Assembly: GCF_004745635.1 (NCBI RefSeq)
Contig: NZ_SRLB01000023.1
Coordinates: 35,520-99,519 of the forward strand
Direction of reading: 5' to 3'
DNA: 64,000 nt
Source: Methylobacterium nonmethylotrophicum
GTDB lineage: Bacteria > Pseudomonadota > Alphaproteobacteria > Rhizobiales > Beijerinckiaceae
Below the pieces are notes generated by a model that did not search any database, was not told where the DNA came from, and saw only the letters and a list, made by a program, of their open reading frames with translations. Both the position numbers and the translations under genes were made by a program. This document shows positions 48,838 through 57,788 of the stretch, piece after piece. Each line of letters starts with the position of its first letter. Position 1 is the stretch's first letter.

Positions 48838-49223
48838 TGTCGTGTCGGGAGCTGCCGTCCCGGTTCCGACGACGGCAGGGTCGTGGCGGATCGTCGAGCG
48901 GGCGGTCTCCCGTGGCGCCTCACCGGTCGCCGGGCTGGCAGAACGGGCTCCCCGGACCGGCGGGGCGCCGCGCGTGGCACGATGATCGCGGTCATCGCGG
49001 AGCTGCCGCCCCGAGAGCCTTTCGCCCCGAGGACCTATCACTCGGCACGTCTCGAGGACACGGGAGTCCGGTGCACCCATCCAGCCCGATCAGCTTGGCC
49101 TCTTGAAGGACGGCGAGGCATCGATGCGAGCTGCCCGGTGCTTGCGCCGGGAGCGTCCGTATCGCGGCGTCCGTAGCTCGGACCGAGGCCGTCCGTTCGG
49201 TCGCTTGAGCACGGACCCGGAGA
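48838..49223. other. Intergenic region without recognisable genes
   Basis: These 386 bases between the ABC operon and nhaA contain open frames on both strands, but all are Arg/Pro-rich chance frames with no start site, signal or family resemblance. I see no repeat or RNA gene. Confidence 0.5.
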
Positions 49224-50435
49224 TCAGGATCGTCGCGGGACCGCCACCGAGGGCGCAGGCGGCGCCAGCCGCAGGACCAGGGCGCCGGCCGCCATGCAGA
49301 GCACCGACCCGGCGAGGACGCCGATCTTGGTCTTCGCCTCCAGCGCGGGGCTCGCGGCGAACGCGAGCAGGCCGATGAACAGGCTCATGGTGAATCCGAT
49401 CCCGCAGAGCAGCGCCACCCCGTAGACCTGCGGCCAGGTCGCGTGGGCCGGCCGCGCTGCCCACCCGAGCTTCGCCACGCCCAGCACGAACCCGAACACG
49501 CCGAGCTGCTTGCCGACGAACAGGCCCAGCGCCACCCCGAGCGTGACAGGGTCGAGCAGCATGGCCGGCTCGAACCCGGCCAGGGACACGCCGGCATTGG
49601 CGAACCCGAAGATCGGCAGGATCAGGAACGACGACCAGGGATGGATCGCGTGCTCGAGGATATGCAGCGGCGAGGTCGGGTCATCCGGCGTGCCGAGGCT
49701 GAGGCGAAGGGGGATCGCCAGCGCGAGCAGCACGCCCGCGATCGTCGCGTGCACGCCGGATTGCAGCATGAACACCCAGAGCACCACGCCGAGCAGCAGG
49801 TAGGGCCACAGGCGGGCCACCCCGGCCCTGTTCAGCCCGTAGAGAGCCGCGAGGGTCAGGGTCGCGCCGCCGAGCATCGGCAGCGACAGGTCGGCGGTGT
49901 AGAACGCCGCGATGATGACCACGGCCCCGAGGTCGTCGATGATCGCCAGGGCGGTCAGGAACACCTTGAGCGAGACCGGCACGCGCGAGCCGAGGAGCGC
50001 CAGCACCCCGAGCGCAAAGGCGATGTCGGTTGCGGCAGGAATGGCCCAGCCGCGCAGGGTTTCCGGTGAGTGCCGGTTGACCGCCACGTAGACGAGGGCC
50101 GGCATCAGCATGCCGCCGAGGGCGGCGATACCGGGCAGGATGCGGTCCGGCCAGGTGCGCAGCCGCCCGTCCAGCGTCTCGCGTTTGATCTCCAGCCCGA
50201 CCAGCAGGAAGAACACGGCCATCAGGGCATCGTTGATCCAGTGCAGCAGGGTCAAGGGGCCGAGATAGGTCTCCAGGGTCGTGAAATAGGCCTCCGCATA
50301 GGGCGAATTGGCCACGACGAGCGCCAGTGCGGCGCTCGCCATCAGCACCAAGCCGCCGCCGGCCTCGTTATGCAGCAGTCTGCGCAGGGCCGAGAACGGG
50401 CGACGGAGCGGCGCATGGACTTTGGTCGTCGTCAT
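49224..50435 (-). CDS. nhaA: Na+/H+ antiporter NhaA
   Basis: NhaA expels Na+ (or Li+) in exchange for two protons across the inner membrane. The ion-binding aspartate pair is visible in ALAIIDDLGAVVIIA (E. coli Asp163/164), with further hallmarks ATDIAFALGVLALLG, NSPYAEAY and FFLLVGLEIKRE. ATG 50435 (MTTTKVHAP) gives 403 residues; an upstream frame adds 14 unlikely residues. It is monocistronic with a 450-bp upstream gap. Confidence 0.95.
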   Translation of the reverse strand: MTTTKVHAPLRRPFSALRRLLHNEAGGGLVLMASAALALVVANSPYAEAYFTTLETYLGPLTLLHWINDALMAVFFLLVGLEIKRETLDGRLRTWPDRILPGIAALGGMLMPALVYVAVNRHSPETLRGWAIPAATDIAFALGVLALLGSRVPVSLKVFLTALAIIDDLGAVVIIAAFYTADLSLPMLGGATLTLAALYGLNRAGVARLWPYLLLGVVLWVFMLQSGVHATIAGVLLALAIPLRLSLGTPDDPTSPLHILEHAIHPWSSFLILPIFGFANAGVSLAGFEPAMLLDPVTLGVALGLFVGKQLGVFGFVLGVAKLGWAARPAHATWPQVYGVALLCGIGFTMSLFIGLLAFAASPALEAKTKIGVLAGSVLCMAAGALVLRLAPPAPSVAVPRRS

Positions 50436-50885
50436 TTCACGTCGCCCTCTCACGACCGACGAGGCAGCAGCATCCACCTCTCCTCGGAGAACCGGGGATC
50501 GTCATGACGGGAAGGCTCATGCGAGGGAGGACGACGCCCGCGCCGCAGGAGACGCGATGGCGATGCCGTCAGCCAGACCGGCGAGACGCCCGGCCGCGTG
50601 AGGCAGAACAGGCCGGCAACCAGGACACCCGGCACCGCGTCAGAGGCGCGACGATCGGCCGGGGCGCGGCGCCATGCTGCCGGCAGCCTGGAACGGCGAT
50701 GTCTGATCGGGCAAGGCATGGGCAGAGGTCTCCGCCACTGGCGGCCCGACCAGCGGTAGAGATCCTGCAAACCCCAGCATGGGATCGCACACCTTGGCGC
50801 CCGTATCTCATCGATGAGCGCACCGCGCAATGGGGCGCCGTCCGCCCCGATGCGCTATGGAACGCCTCCCCGCCCGACCGGACCC
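50436..50885. other. Divergent intergenic region upstream of nhaA and the ion-channel gene
   Basis: The 450-bp gap holds no gene I can support. On the minus strand the 100 bases before nhaA contain several purine-rich and dyad segments (CTCCGAGGAGAGGTGG), so a structured leader is possible, but I cannot assign it to a known riboswitch class by eye. Confidence 0.35.
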
Positions 50886-51656
50886 ATGATCTCCCTCAAA
50901 GCCCGACTGCAGGCCCTCTACGAGGGCGACACCGACCAGGCGCACCGCTTCCGCTACGCCCTGCTCGCCTTCGACATCGCGACGATCGCCTTCGTGATCG
51001 TGACCTCGTTCCTGCCGCTCGCGCCCTGGATCATCGTCTGCGACGTGATGCTGGGTCTTGGGGTGCTGGCGGACTTTCTCGGGCGCCTCGTGATCAGCCG
51101 GGCGCCCGCCCGCGAGTTCCTGCGCCTGAGCACCTGGACGGACGTGGTGGCCATCGTCTCGTTCCTGGCGCCGATGTTCATGCAGGGGGTCGGCTTCCTG
51201 CGCATCCTGCGCACGCTCCGCCTCCTGCGCACCTACCAGCTCCTCGACCGCCTGCGCCAGGACAGCGGCGTCTTCCTGCGCAACGAGGAGGCGATTCTGG
51301 CGGCCACCAACCTGGTCGTATTCGTCTTCGTGATGACGGGCGTGGTCTACGTCACGCAAGCCGGCAGCAACCCGGCGATCGGTACCCCGGTCGATGCGCT
51401 GTACTTCACGGTCACGTCACTGACGACGACCGGCTACGGGGACATCACGCTGCCGGGGACCTCCGGGCGGCTGATCTCGGTGTTCGTGATGATCTGTGGC
51501 GTGACGCTGTTCTTCCGTCTCGCTCAGGTCGTGTTCCGGCCCTACAAGGTGCGCTTCCCTTGCCCGACCTGTGGCTTGCAGCGGCACGAGCCGGATGCGG
51601 TGCACTGCAAGGCATGCGGCACGACGCTGAACATCCCCGATGACGGGGTCGATTAG
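50886..51656 (+). CDS. Six-helix K+ channel with C-terminal zinc ribbon
   Basis: The 256-residue protein looks like a voltage-gated-type channel: S1-S3 helices, an S4-like basic helix (LRILRTLRLLRTYQLLDRLR), then S5, a pore loop with filter TTTGYGD near residue 180 and S6. The tail holds CPTCG and CKACG with His and Asp between them (about residues 225-243), a probable zinc ribbon. ATG 50886 (MISLKARL) is preferred over 50814. Its neighbour nhaA also handles monovalent cations. Gating signal unknown. Confidence 0.88.
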   Translation: MISLKARLQALYEGDTDQAHRFRYALLAFDIATIAFVIVTSFLPLAPWIIVCDVMLGLGVLADFLGRLVISRAPAREFLRLSTWTDVVAIVSFLAPMFMQGVGFLRILRTLRLLRTYQLLDRLRQDSGVFLRNEEAILAATNLVVFVFVMTGVVYVTQAGSNPAIGTPVDALYFTVTSLTTTGYGDITLPGTSGRLISVFVMICGVTLFFRLAQVVFRPYKVRFPCPTCGLQRHEPDAVHCKACGTTLNIPDDGVD

Positions 51657-51735
51657 AGCGGCGGCGGGATCGCCGCTGGCGGTCGGAGGACGAAGCGGCG
51701 TGGATCCGCCTCGTCCCTGACACCGCCCCGCCGCT

Positions 51736-53220
51736 TCAGCGGCCCGGCCCGACCCCTTCGGGGATCTTCGCCGGAGCCGCCTTGACGGTCATCGGCGTGA
51801 CCGCCGGCGTGGCGGTGCCGACGGGCAGCGCGCTCGCGGTGTCGAGGCCATTGCCGGGCTTTCCGACCGGCGCCGGCTCGGGCGCCGCGAGCGAGCCCGC
51901 GGCCGGGGCGGGCTCGGCGTCGTGGGCGCGGCCGAGCAGGTCCGGCGGGGTCTGCCACACGAAGGCGTCGAGGCGGCCGCTCACCGGCGAGATCGGGGCC
52001 CAGCGGTCGGTGACGAGGCCGTCGGCGCACCAGGCGGGATCGCGGGGCGCGCGGGCCGCGCGGGCCTGCCACTCGCGGACCTTGCCGGAATTCGCGCCGT
52101 GCTCGGCCTCCTCGATCTCGGCCATCAGCGCGTAGGCGTGCGCCGTCGGGGATTCGGCCAGGAGCGGCGCCAGCACGTCGCGGGCGCGGCCGAACTCGCG
52201 GGCGTCGATCGCCGCGCGGGCGATGGCGAAGCGCGCCTCCGGGTGCCAGGACGAGAGCCGGGCCAGGGTCTCGGCGCGGGCCAGCCGGTCGCGGCTCGAA
52301 TCGCCGGTGCGCAGGTCGAGATAGACCCGGGCGAGGTCCGGATGCGGCTTGGCGCGCCAGGCCGCCTCCACCACGCGGGCGCCGCGCTTGAGGTCGCCGC
52401 GACGGGCGAACAGGCGCCCGGCCAGGGCCGCCGCCGGCACGAGGTCGGGGGCGAGCTTCACCGCCTCGCGGGCTTGCGCCAGGGCGCGCTCGGGGTCGCC
52501 CGCCTCGAGGTCGAGGGCGCTCGCGGTGAGGAGCACCGCCCGCTGGCGGCGCATCGCGGCCTTGTCGGACAGGCCGAGGGCGGCGCGGCGGGACACGGTG
52601 TCGAGGGCGCCCGACCAGTCGCGGTCGGCGCACTGGCCCTCCATCACCGCCTCGTTGGCCCAGGTGACGCTCGGGGCGAGGCGCGACGCCTCGAGGGCAT
52701 AGGCCCGGGCGGAGGCCTCGTCGTCCTGGCGCCTCGCCTCGACGAACAGGCCGCGCAGGCCGAGGACCCGGGTCTCGGGATCGTCGACCATGCGCCGGAA
52801 GGCGCGCTCGGCCCCGGCGCGGTCGCCGGAGATCTGTGCGGCTTGCGCGGTCAGTAGCAGGGCGAGCGGCTCAGGCCCGAGCAGGCGCTCGGCCTCGCCG
52901 GCATGCCGGCGGGCGGCGATCGGGTCGCCGGAGCCCACCGCCACCATGCCGCGGGAGAGCGCGTTGTAGCCCCGCGCCTGGCGCCGGCGCCGGCTCGACA
53001 GCGTCAGCCGCTCGGGCAGGTTCAGGATGCCGCGGGCGAAGGCCCAGACGAAGCCGAGCACCACCGCCAGCACCATGACGCCGACGAGCGCCGCCGCGAG
53101 GCTGGTCGCGACCTCGTAGCCGCCCCAGGACACGGTGACCACGCCGGGCCGGTCGGCGAGCCAGACCGCCCCGTAGGCGGCGAGGGCGAGGAGAGCCACG
53201 AAGGCGAGTGCGCGCCACAT
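51736..53220 (-). CDS. hemY: HemY-like membrane TPR protein
   Basis: This is the proteobacterial HemY (not the protoporphyrinogen oxidase of that name), an inner-membrane TPR protein linked to haem synthesis, perhaps as an assembly scaffold. The 494-residue protein has two N-terminal helices (about 4-22 and 42-64) separated by the conserved WLADRPGVVTVSWGGYEV, then TPR-like repeats and a Pro/Ala-rich tail from about residue 440. It follows the mitofilin-like gene (141 bp between them) and hemD on the same strand. Confidence 0.9.
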   Translation of the reverse strand: MWRALAFVALLALAAYGAVWLADRPGVVTVSWGGYEVATSLAAALVGVMVLAVVLGFVWAFARGILNLPERLTLSSRRRRQARGYNALSRGMVAVGSGDPIAARRHAGEAERLLGPEPLALLLTAQAAQISGDRAGAERAFRRMVDDPETRVLGLRGLFVEARRQDDEASARAYALEASRLAPSVTWANEAVMEGQCADRDWSGALDTVSRRAALGLSDKAAMRRQRAVLLTASALDLEAGDPERALAQAREAVKLAPDLVPAAALAGRLFARRGDLKRGARVVEAAWRAKPHPDLARVYLDLRTGDSSRDRLARAETLARLSSWHPEARFAIARAAIDAREFGRARDVLAPLLAESPTAHAYALMAEIEEAEHGANSGKVREWQARAARAPRDPAWCADGLVTDRWAPISPVSGRLDAFVWQTPPDLLGRAHDAEPAPAAGSLAAPEPAPVGKPGNGLDTASALPVGTATPAVTPMTVKAAPAKIPEGVGPGR

Positions 53221-53361
53221 CGGTCCATCAACTCCAGAATTCCGCGCGGCCGCTCCGGGCGCGCGGGGGGGCGTCGATCGAGCCCCGAGAGATCACGGCG
53301 GCCGCCTCGCGGGCGGCCGCACCGGAAACGGGCCGCGCGACCGCCGGGGCGGGCGCGGGCA

Positions 53362-55674
53362 TCAGCGGGTCGCCGGACCCTGGAGGGCCGCGAAGGAGGC
53401 GGCCAGGCGCGCCCGGGCGGACTCGCCGGCCGCGGCCCGGGCCTTCAGCCGCCGGCCGAACTCCGCCGCCTCCTGGCGGGCCGCCTCCGGCAGGGCGTCG
53501 AAGGCCTGGGCTGCCTCGGCCACCGCGCCGCGGGCGAGCGCGTCCTGGATCTTCGCCACGCCGGCCTCGGTCGGGTCGGCGGCGGGCGCCGCCGGGGCCG
53601 CGCCGTCGGCCCCGACCTTGCGCACCTGGACGATCGATCCCGCCATGCTGGTCAGGCGATCGGTGAGGCTGCCGCGCTCGGCGATCGCCCGCTGCCGCGC
53701 GGCCTGGGCCGCGGCGTTCAGCTTCGCGGCGACGGGCTGGAAGCTCTGGGCGAGCGCGGCGGCTGTCGGGGCGCCGCCCTGGGCGAAGGCCTCGAGCGGC
53801 GCCAGCGCCCCGGCCTGGCCGGGATCGAGCTGCTTGAGGGTCGCGAGGGCGTCGGCATAGGGCGCGCCGGAGGCGAGCGCGCTGGCGATCCGGTCGGAGG
53901 CCACCACCCGGAGCGCTGCCTGCACGGTGCCGGCCTCGGCCCGTCCCTCGACGGCCTTGGCGAGGTCGGCCAGGCGCTGGTCGACGGTCTTGGTGCGGGC
54001 GTCGAGCGCCTGCTGAAGCCCGTCGAAGCGCTGGTCTGCCGCCTTGGCGCGTCCGTCGAGAGCCTGGCGCAGCTCGTCGAGGCGCTGGCCGAGCGCCTTG
54101 TCGGCCTGCTCGTCGGCCGCCGCGCGGGCGCCGAGATCGGCCTGGAGGGCCTTCAGCCCCTTGTCGAGCCCGTCGAGGCGGCCGCGCAGGTCGGCGCTGT
54201 CGCCGCGGCCCTGCAGGGCCGTCACGGCCTGGGCGAGGCTGTCGACCCGCTGGCGCAGGCCCGGATCACCGCCCGACCGGCCCTGGAGGTCGGCGAGCTG
54301 CTTCTCGATGCCCTGGAGGCGGGCCGGGTCGATGCCGGCGCTCGGGGTCGAGGCGGCGGCGGGGGCCGGCTGCCCGGAGGCCGGGGTGGCCGCGGCGGGT
54401 GCCGCCTCGGCCTTGCGCAGGGCCTCGTCGGCGCGCTGGCCGGCCGCCTTGGCGGCGGCGTCGGCGGAGCGCACCGCGTCGGGCAGCGGGCGCACCGTCG
54501 TCTCGATCGAGGCGATGCGGCGGTCGAGGGCCTGGACGCTGTCGCGCGGCGCGAGGTCGGCCAGGCGCTGCTCGAGCGGCACGGCGCCGGGCGCGTCGGC
54601 CTGGGGCGCCGGGGGCTTGGGCAGGTTGATGCCGTAGGCCGGGCCGTAGGTGGTCACGCCGTAGAGGAGGCCGGCGCCCACCACGCCGCCGAGGAGCGAG
54701 GCGGCCAGCAGCGAGCCGAAGCCGGCGCCGGAGCGGCCCTGCGGCGCAGCCGCGACCGCCGGGGCGGCGCTCGCCGTCCGGGTCGGGTCGGCCTTCGGGG
54801 CGTCCTTCACCGCACCACCGGCGGCAGGACCGGCCTGCGGACCGGTCTTCGGCACCGTGGAGAGCTTGGGAGCGGCGGCGCCCGTCGCGGCCGATCCCGC
54901 CGGATTCGGACCCGAGCCGGCCGAGGCGGCGCCCGCCGTCGCGCCGGTGCCGGCGGTCGAGGATTTGGTGTCGAGCGGCTTTCCGTCGAGCGGCTTGATT
55001 GGCTCCGGCGGCTTGGTGCCGATCCCGCCGGTCACCGGCGCGCCGGGCTTGCCGTCCGCTGGCTTGATCTCGCCGGGCTTGATCTCGCCGGGCTTGGCAT
55101 CCCCGAGCTTGAGCGGGCCGCTGCCGGGTCCCGCGGCGACCGGTCCGGTCGTCGCGGGCTTCGCAGCTCCCGCCGGCGCAGCCGGCGTCGCGGCAGCGCC
55201 TGGGGTCGAGGTGGCCGCGGCGGTCGGGGCACCGGGCTTGGTGTCAACTGGCTTGGTGTCACCTGGCTTGGCCGCCTCGGCCGGCTTCGGCGGCGTGGTC
55301 GCCGCCGCGGCACCCGCGGGCGTCGCGGCGCCGGCCGGTACGCTGCCGGGCGGCTTCGGTGCGGTCGCGGCGCCAGGCGTCGCGCCGGTCACGGCGGGCT
55401 TTGGCGCCTCGGCCGGCCTGGTCTCCCCGGGCCTGACCTCCGGGGCCTTCGGCGGCTCACCGGGCTTCGCGGCCGCCGCGGGCGGCGTCCCGGGCTTTGC
55501 CGGCTCGGTCTTGAAAGGCTCTGTCCTGCCAGGTTCGGACTTGCCAGGCTCGGCCTTGGGCGCCTCGGAGACGCGGGTGGCCTTGAGGTCGATGATCGGC
55601 CCATCCGCCGGGTTGCCGCTGCGGCCGCCGGGGCGGTTGCGCGAATCCTTCTGGTCCTTGTCGGATGGGGTCAC
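53362..55674 (-). CDS. Mitofilin (Mic60)-like inner-membrane protein
   Basis: The alphaproteobacterial Mic60 homologue shapes intracytoplasmic or inner membranes and contacts the outer membrane. The 770-residue protein has a Pro/Ala/Lys-rich N-terminal 310 residues with degenerate repeats (KPGEIKPGEIKPADGKPG), one membrane helix near 318-340 (LLAASLLGGVVGAGLLYGV), a long coiled coil (to about 600) and a C-terminal helical region (SLTDRLTSMAGSIVQVRKVG) typical of mitofilin. The start is GTG 55674. Its place between hemD and hemY matches that known for these proteins. Confidence 0.85.
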   Translation of the reverse strand: MTPSDKDQKDSRNRPGGRSGNPADGPIIDLKATRVSEAPKAEPGKSEPGRTEPFKTEPAKPGTPPAAAAKPGEPPKAPEVRPGETRPAEAPKPAVTGATPGAATAPKPPGSVPAGAATPAGAAAATTPPKPAEAAKPGDTKPVDTKPGAPTAAATSTPGAAATPAAPAGAAKPATTGPVAAGPGSGPLKLGDAKPGEIKPGEIKPADGKPGAPVTGGIGTKPPEPIKPLDGKPLDTKSSTAGTGATAGAASAGSGPNPAGSAATGAAAPKLSTVPKTGPQAGPAAGGAVKDAPKADPTRTASAAPAVAAAPQGRSGAGFGSLLAASLLGGVVGAGLLYGVTTYGPAYGINLPKPPAPQADAPGAVPLEQRLADLAPRDSVQALDRRIASIETTVRPLPDAVRSADAAAKAAGQRADEALRKAEAAPAAATPASGQPAPAAASTPSAGIDPARLQGIEKQLADLQGRSGGDPGLRQRVDSLAQAVTALQGRGDSADLRGRLDGLDKGLKALQADLGARAAADEQADKALGQRLDELRQALDGRAKAADQRFDGLQQALDARTKTVDQRLADLAKAVEGRAEAGTVQAALRVVASDRIASALASGAPYADALATLKQLDPGQAGALAPLEAFAQGGAPTAAALAQSFQPVAAKLNAAAQAARQRAIAERGSLTDRLTSMAGSIVQVRKVGADGAAPAAPAADPTEAGVAKIQDALARGAVAEAAQAFDALPEAARQEAAEFGRRLKARAAAGESARARLAASFAALQGPATR

Positions 55675-55795
55675 GGCCGGAGATCCTCACCTGTGGGCCG
55701 GGCCGGGAGCCCGCCGGAAAGCGGGCCCATCGGCTCGGCGGGAGCGCGACCGCGGGGCAGGATCCCGCCCGGGCCGCGCACTGCTTCATCGTCCC

Positions 55796-56596
55796 TTAGC
55801 ATCGCTCCAGGCCGGGGCGAAGGCCCGGCGACGCCTCTGCGTCACTGTCCGTTCGGATGGGGTCGAGGCCGGCCAGGAGGGCGTCCTCGTCCGGCCGGAC
55901 CGCGACGACATGGGACAGGATGCCGGCCGCGACCAGGGGCGCGGCCACGTCCGCCGACAGGCAATGATGCGCCACCCGCCGAAAGGCCTCCTCCCGCCCC
56001 GCCGCGCGGGCGAGGCCGAGCGCCGTCGCGGCGCTGCGCCGGGAATAGTGCAGGGCCGCGTCGAGGCCGCCCCCGGCGAGCGCCTCCGCCACCGGTCCGG
56101 GCAGGGCCGGGAGGGGCCGCGCCGCGTAGGCGACCCAGACCGTCAGCCGGTAGCCGCGGGCGGCGAGCGTGTCGCCCGGCTCGTCCTTGCGCTCGCGCCC
56201 GGCGGCGTGGAGGAGGCGCGCCCCCCGCGGCAGGGCGCCGCCGATCAGCTCGGCGAGCGCCCGGGCGTCGCCCTCGGCCTCCTGCACCGGCCCGAGCCCC
56301 GCCGCCCGCGCGGCGGCGGCGGTCCGCGCCCCGACGCAATAGGCCGGCAGTCCGGCGAGCGGGGAGACCGCGACCGCCGGCACCGCGCTGGCGCTCGTCA
56401 GCACCAGGGCGTCGAAGGGGCCGGCGGGGGGCGGCGCGCCGCTGGCGGCCAGATCGAGGACGGGGGCGAGAAGCGGCCGGTGGCCCAGCGCCGCGACGCG
56501 CTCGGCCGTGCGCGCGCCGGCCGGCAGGGGCCGCGCGACCCAGACCCGCAGGGCGGTCCGGTCGTCCGTGGCCCGCGTCGCGCGCTCTCCCCCCAT
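55796..56596 (-). CDS. hemD: Uroporphyrinogen-III synthase
   Basis: HemD closes and inverts ring D of hydroxymethylbilane to make uroporphyrinogen III. The 266-residue protein has VARPLPAGARTAERVAALGH near the N-terminus, VLTSASAV and the second-domain segment ALHYSRRSAATALGLA, the few recognisable marks of this poorly conserved family. GGGGAGG precedes ATG 56596. hemC, which is often next to hemD, is not present; the divergent neighbour is tsaD. Confidence 0.88.
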   Translation of the reverse strand: MGGERATRATDDRTALRVWVARPLPAGARTAERVAALGHRPLLAPVLDLAASGAPPPAGPFDALVLTSASAVPAVAVSPLAGLPAYCVGARTAAAARAAGLGPVQEAEGDARALAELIGGALPRGARLLHAAGRERKDEPGDTLAARGYRLTVWVAYAARPLPALPGPVAEALAGGGLDAALHYSRRSAATALGLARAAGREEAFRRVAHHCLSADVAAPLVAAGILSHVVAVRPDEDALLAGLDPIRTDSDAEASPGLRPGLERC

Positions 56597-56699
56597 TCAT
56601 CCTCCCCCTTGGCCGGCCCCGCGCCGGCGGGTTATCTGGACGCACCATACTGGCCGCCGCGCGGCGTGCCAGCCCCCTCGCGCGACCTCGCCTCACGCC

Positions 56700-56734
56700 A
56701 TGACCGTCCTGCCATGAAGACCGTCCTGCCATGA
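56700..56734 (+). other. Two overlapping mini-ORFs leading into tsaD
   Basis: ATG 56700 encodes MTVLP and stops at TGA 56715-56717, overlapping ATG 56714. That second ATG encodes MKTVLP and stops at TGA 56732-56734, overlapping the tsaD ATG at 56731. Each junction is ATGA. The DNA is an imperfect triplication of (ATGA..)CCGTCCTGCC. It may be slippage-made or a translational-coupling relay; no Shine-Dalgarno is seen before the first ATG. Confidence 0.7.
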
Positions 56735-57774
56735 ACGTCCTCGGGATCGAGACCACCTGCGACGAGACCGCGGCCGCCATCGTGGCCCTGGGGGAGGACG
56801 GGCGCGGCGAGATCCGCTCCAACGAGGTGCTGAGCCAGATCGCCGAGCACGCCGCCTATGGCGGCGTGGTGCCGGAGATCGCCGCCCGCGCCCATGTCGA
56901 GGTGCTCGACCGGCTGATCGCCCGGGCGCTCGCCAATGCGGGGCTCGCGCTGTCCGCCCTCGACGGGATCGCGGTGGCGGCGGGGCCGGGGCTGATCGGC
57001 GGGGTGCTGGTCGGGCTCGTCACCGGCAAGACCCTGGCGCTGGTGGCGCGAAAGCCGCTGCTGGCCGTCAACCACCTCGAGGCCCACGCCCTGACGGCCC
57101 GGCTCACCGACGGGCTCGCCTTCCCGTACCTGCTGCTGCTCGCCTCCGGCGGCCACACCCAGCTCGTCGCCGTGAAGGGCGTCGGCGAGTATGTCCGCCT
57201 CGGCGGCACCATCGACGACGCCATCGGCGAGGCCTTCGACAAGGTGGCGAAGCTCCTCGGCCTCGCCTATCCGGGCGGGCCGGAGGTCGAGCGCGCGGCG
57301 GAGAGCGGCAACCCGGAGCGGTTCGCCCTGCCGCGGCCGATGCTCGGCCGGCGCGAGCCCAACTTCTCCCTCTCGGGCCTCAAGACGGCGCTCAGGATCG
57401 AGGCAGAGCGCATCGCGCCGCTCACCAACCAGGACGTCGCCGACCTCTGCGCCGGCTTCCAGGCCGCCGTCGTCGACGTTGTGGTCGACCGGGTGCGGGT
57501 GGCGCTCCGCGACTTCGGCGACGTCGCCGGCCACCCGACCGCCCTGGTGGTGGCCGGCGGCGTCGCGGCGAACGGCGCCCTGCGGCGGGCGCTGACCCAG
57601 CAGGCCGGCGAGGCCGGCCTGCCGCTGGTCGCCCCGCCCCTGCCGCTCTGCGGCGACAACGGCGCGATGATCGCCTGGGCCGGCATCGAGCGCCTGCGGC
57701 TCGGCCTCACCGACGACATCACCGCCCCGGCCCGGCCGCGCTGGCCCTTCGCGCAGGCGCCCGCCGCCGGATGA
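56731..57774 (+). CDS. tsaD: tRNA threonylcarbamoyl transferase TsaD
   Basis: TsaD transfers the threonylcarbamoyl group to A37 of ANN-decoding tRNAs, working with TsaB and TsaE. The ASKHA-fold protein of 347 residues has GIETTCDETAAAIV at the start, the metal-binding histidines in NHLEAHAL, LLLASGGHTQL and the C-terminal CGDNGAMIAWAG. It is divergent from hemD (134 bp between starts) and followed 14 bp later by an acetyltransferase gene. Start at ATG 56731 is given by homology; two mini-ORFs overlap into it. Confidence 0.96.
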   Translation: MNVLGIETTCDETAAAIVALGEDGRGEIRSNEVLSQIAEHAAYGGVVPEIAARAHVEVLDRLIARALANAGLALSALDGIAVAAGPGLIGGVLVGLVTGKTLALVARKPLLAVNHLEAHALTARLTDGLAFPYLLLLASGGHTQLVAVKGVGEYVRLGGTIDDAIGEAFDKVAKLLGLAYPGGPEVERAAESGNPERFALPRPMLGRREPNFSLSGLKTALRIEAERIAPLTNQDVADLCAGFQAAVVDVVVDRVRVALRDFGDVAGHPTALVVAGGVAANGALRRALTQQAGEAGLPLVAPPLPLCGDNGAMIAWAGIERLRLGLTDDITAPARPRWPFAQAPAAG

Positions 57775-57788
57775 CGTGACACCCCGCC

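Noticed and set aside
48694..49176. Open frames on both strands after the ABC operon
   Set aside because: Arg/Pro-rich composition, no ribosome-binding site and overlap with one another; regarded as chance frames.
50450..50830. 126-codon minus-strand frame between nhaA and the channel gene
   Set aside because: It is Arg/Pro-rich with no signal, helix pattern or family likeness, and the start lacks a Shine-Dalgarno sequence.
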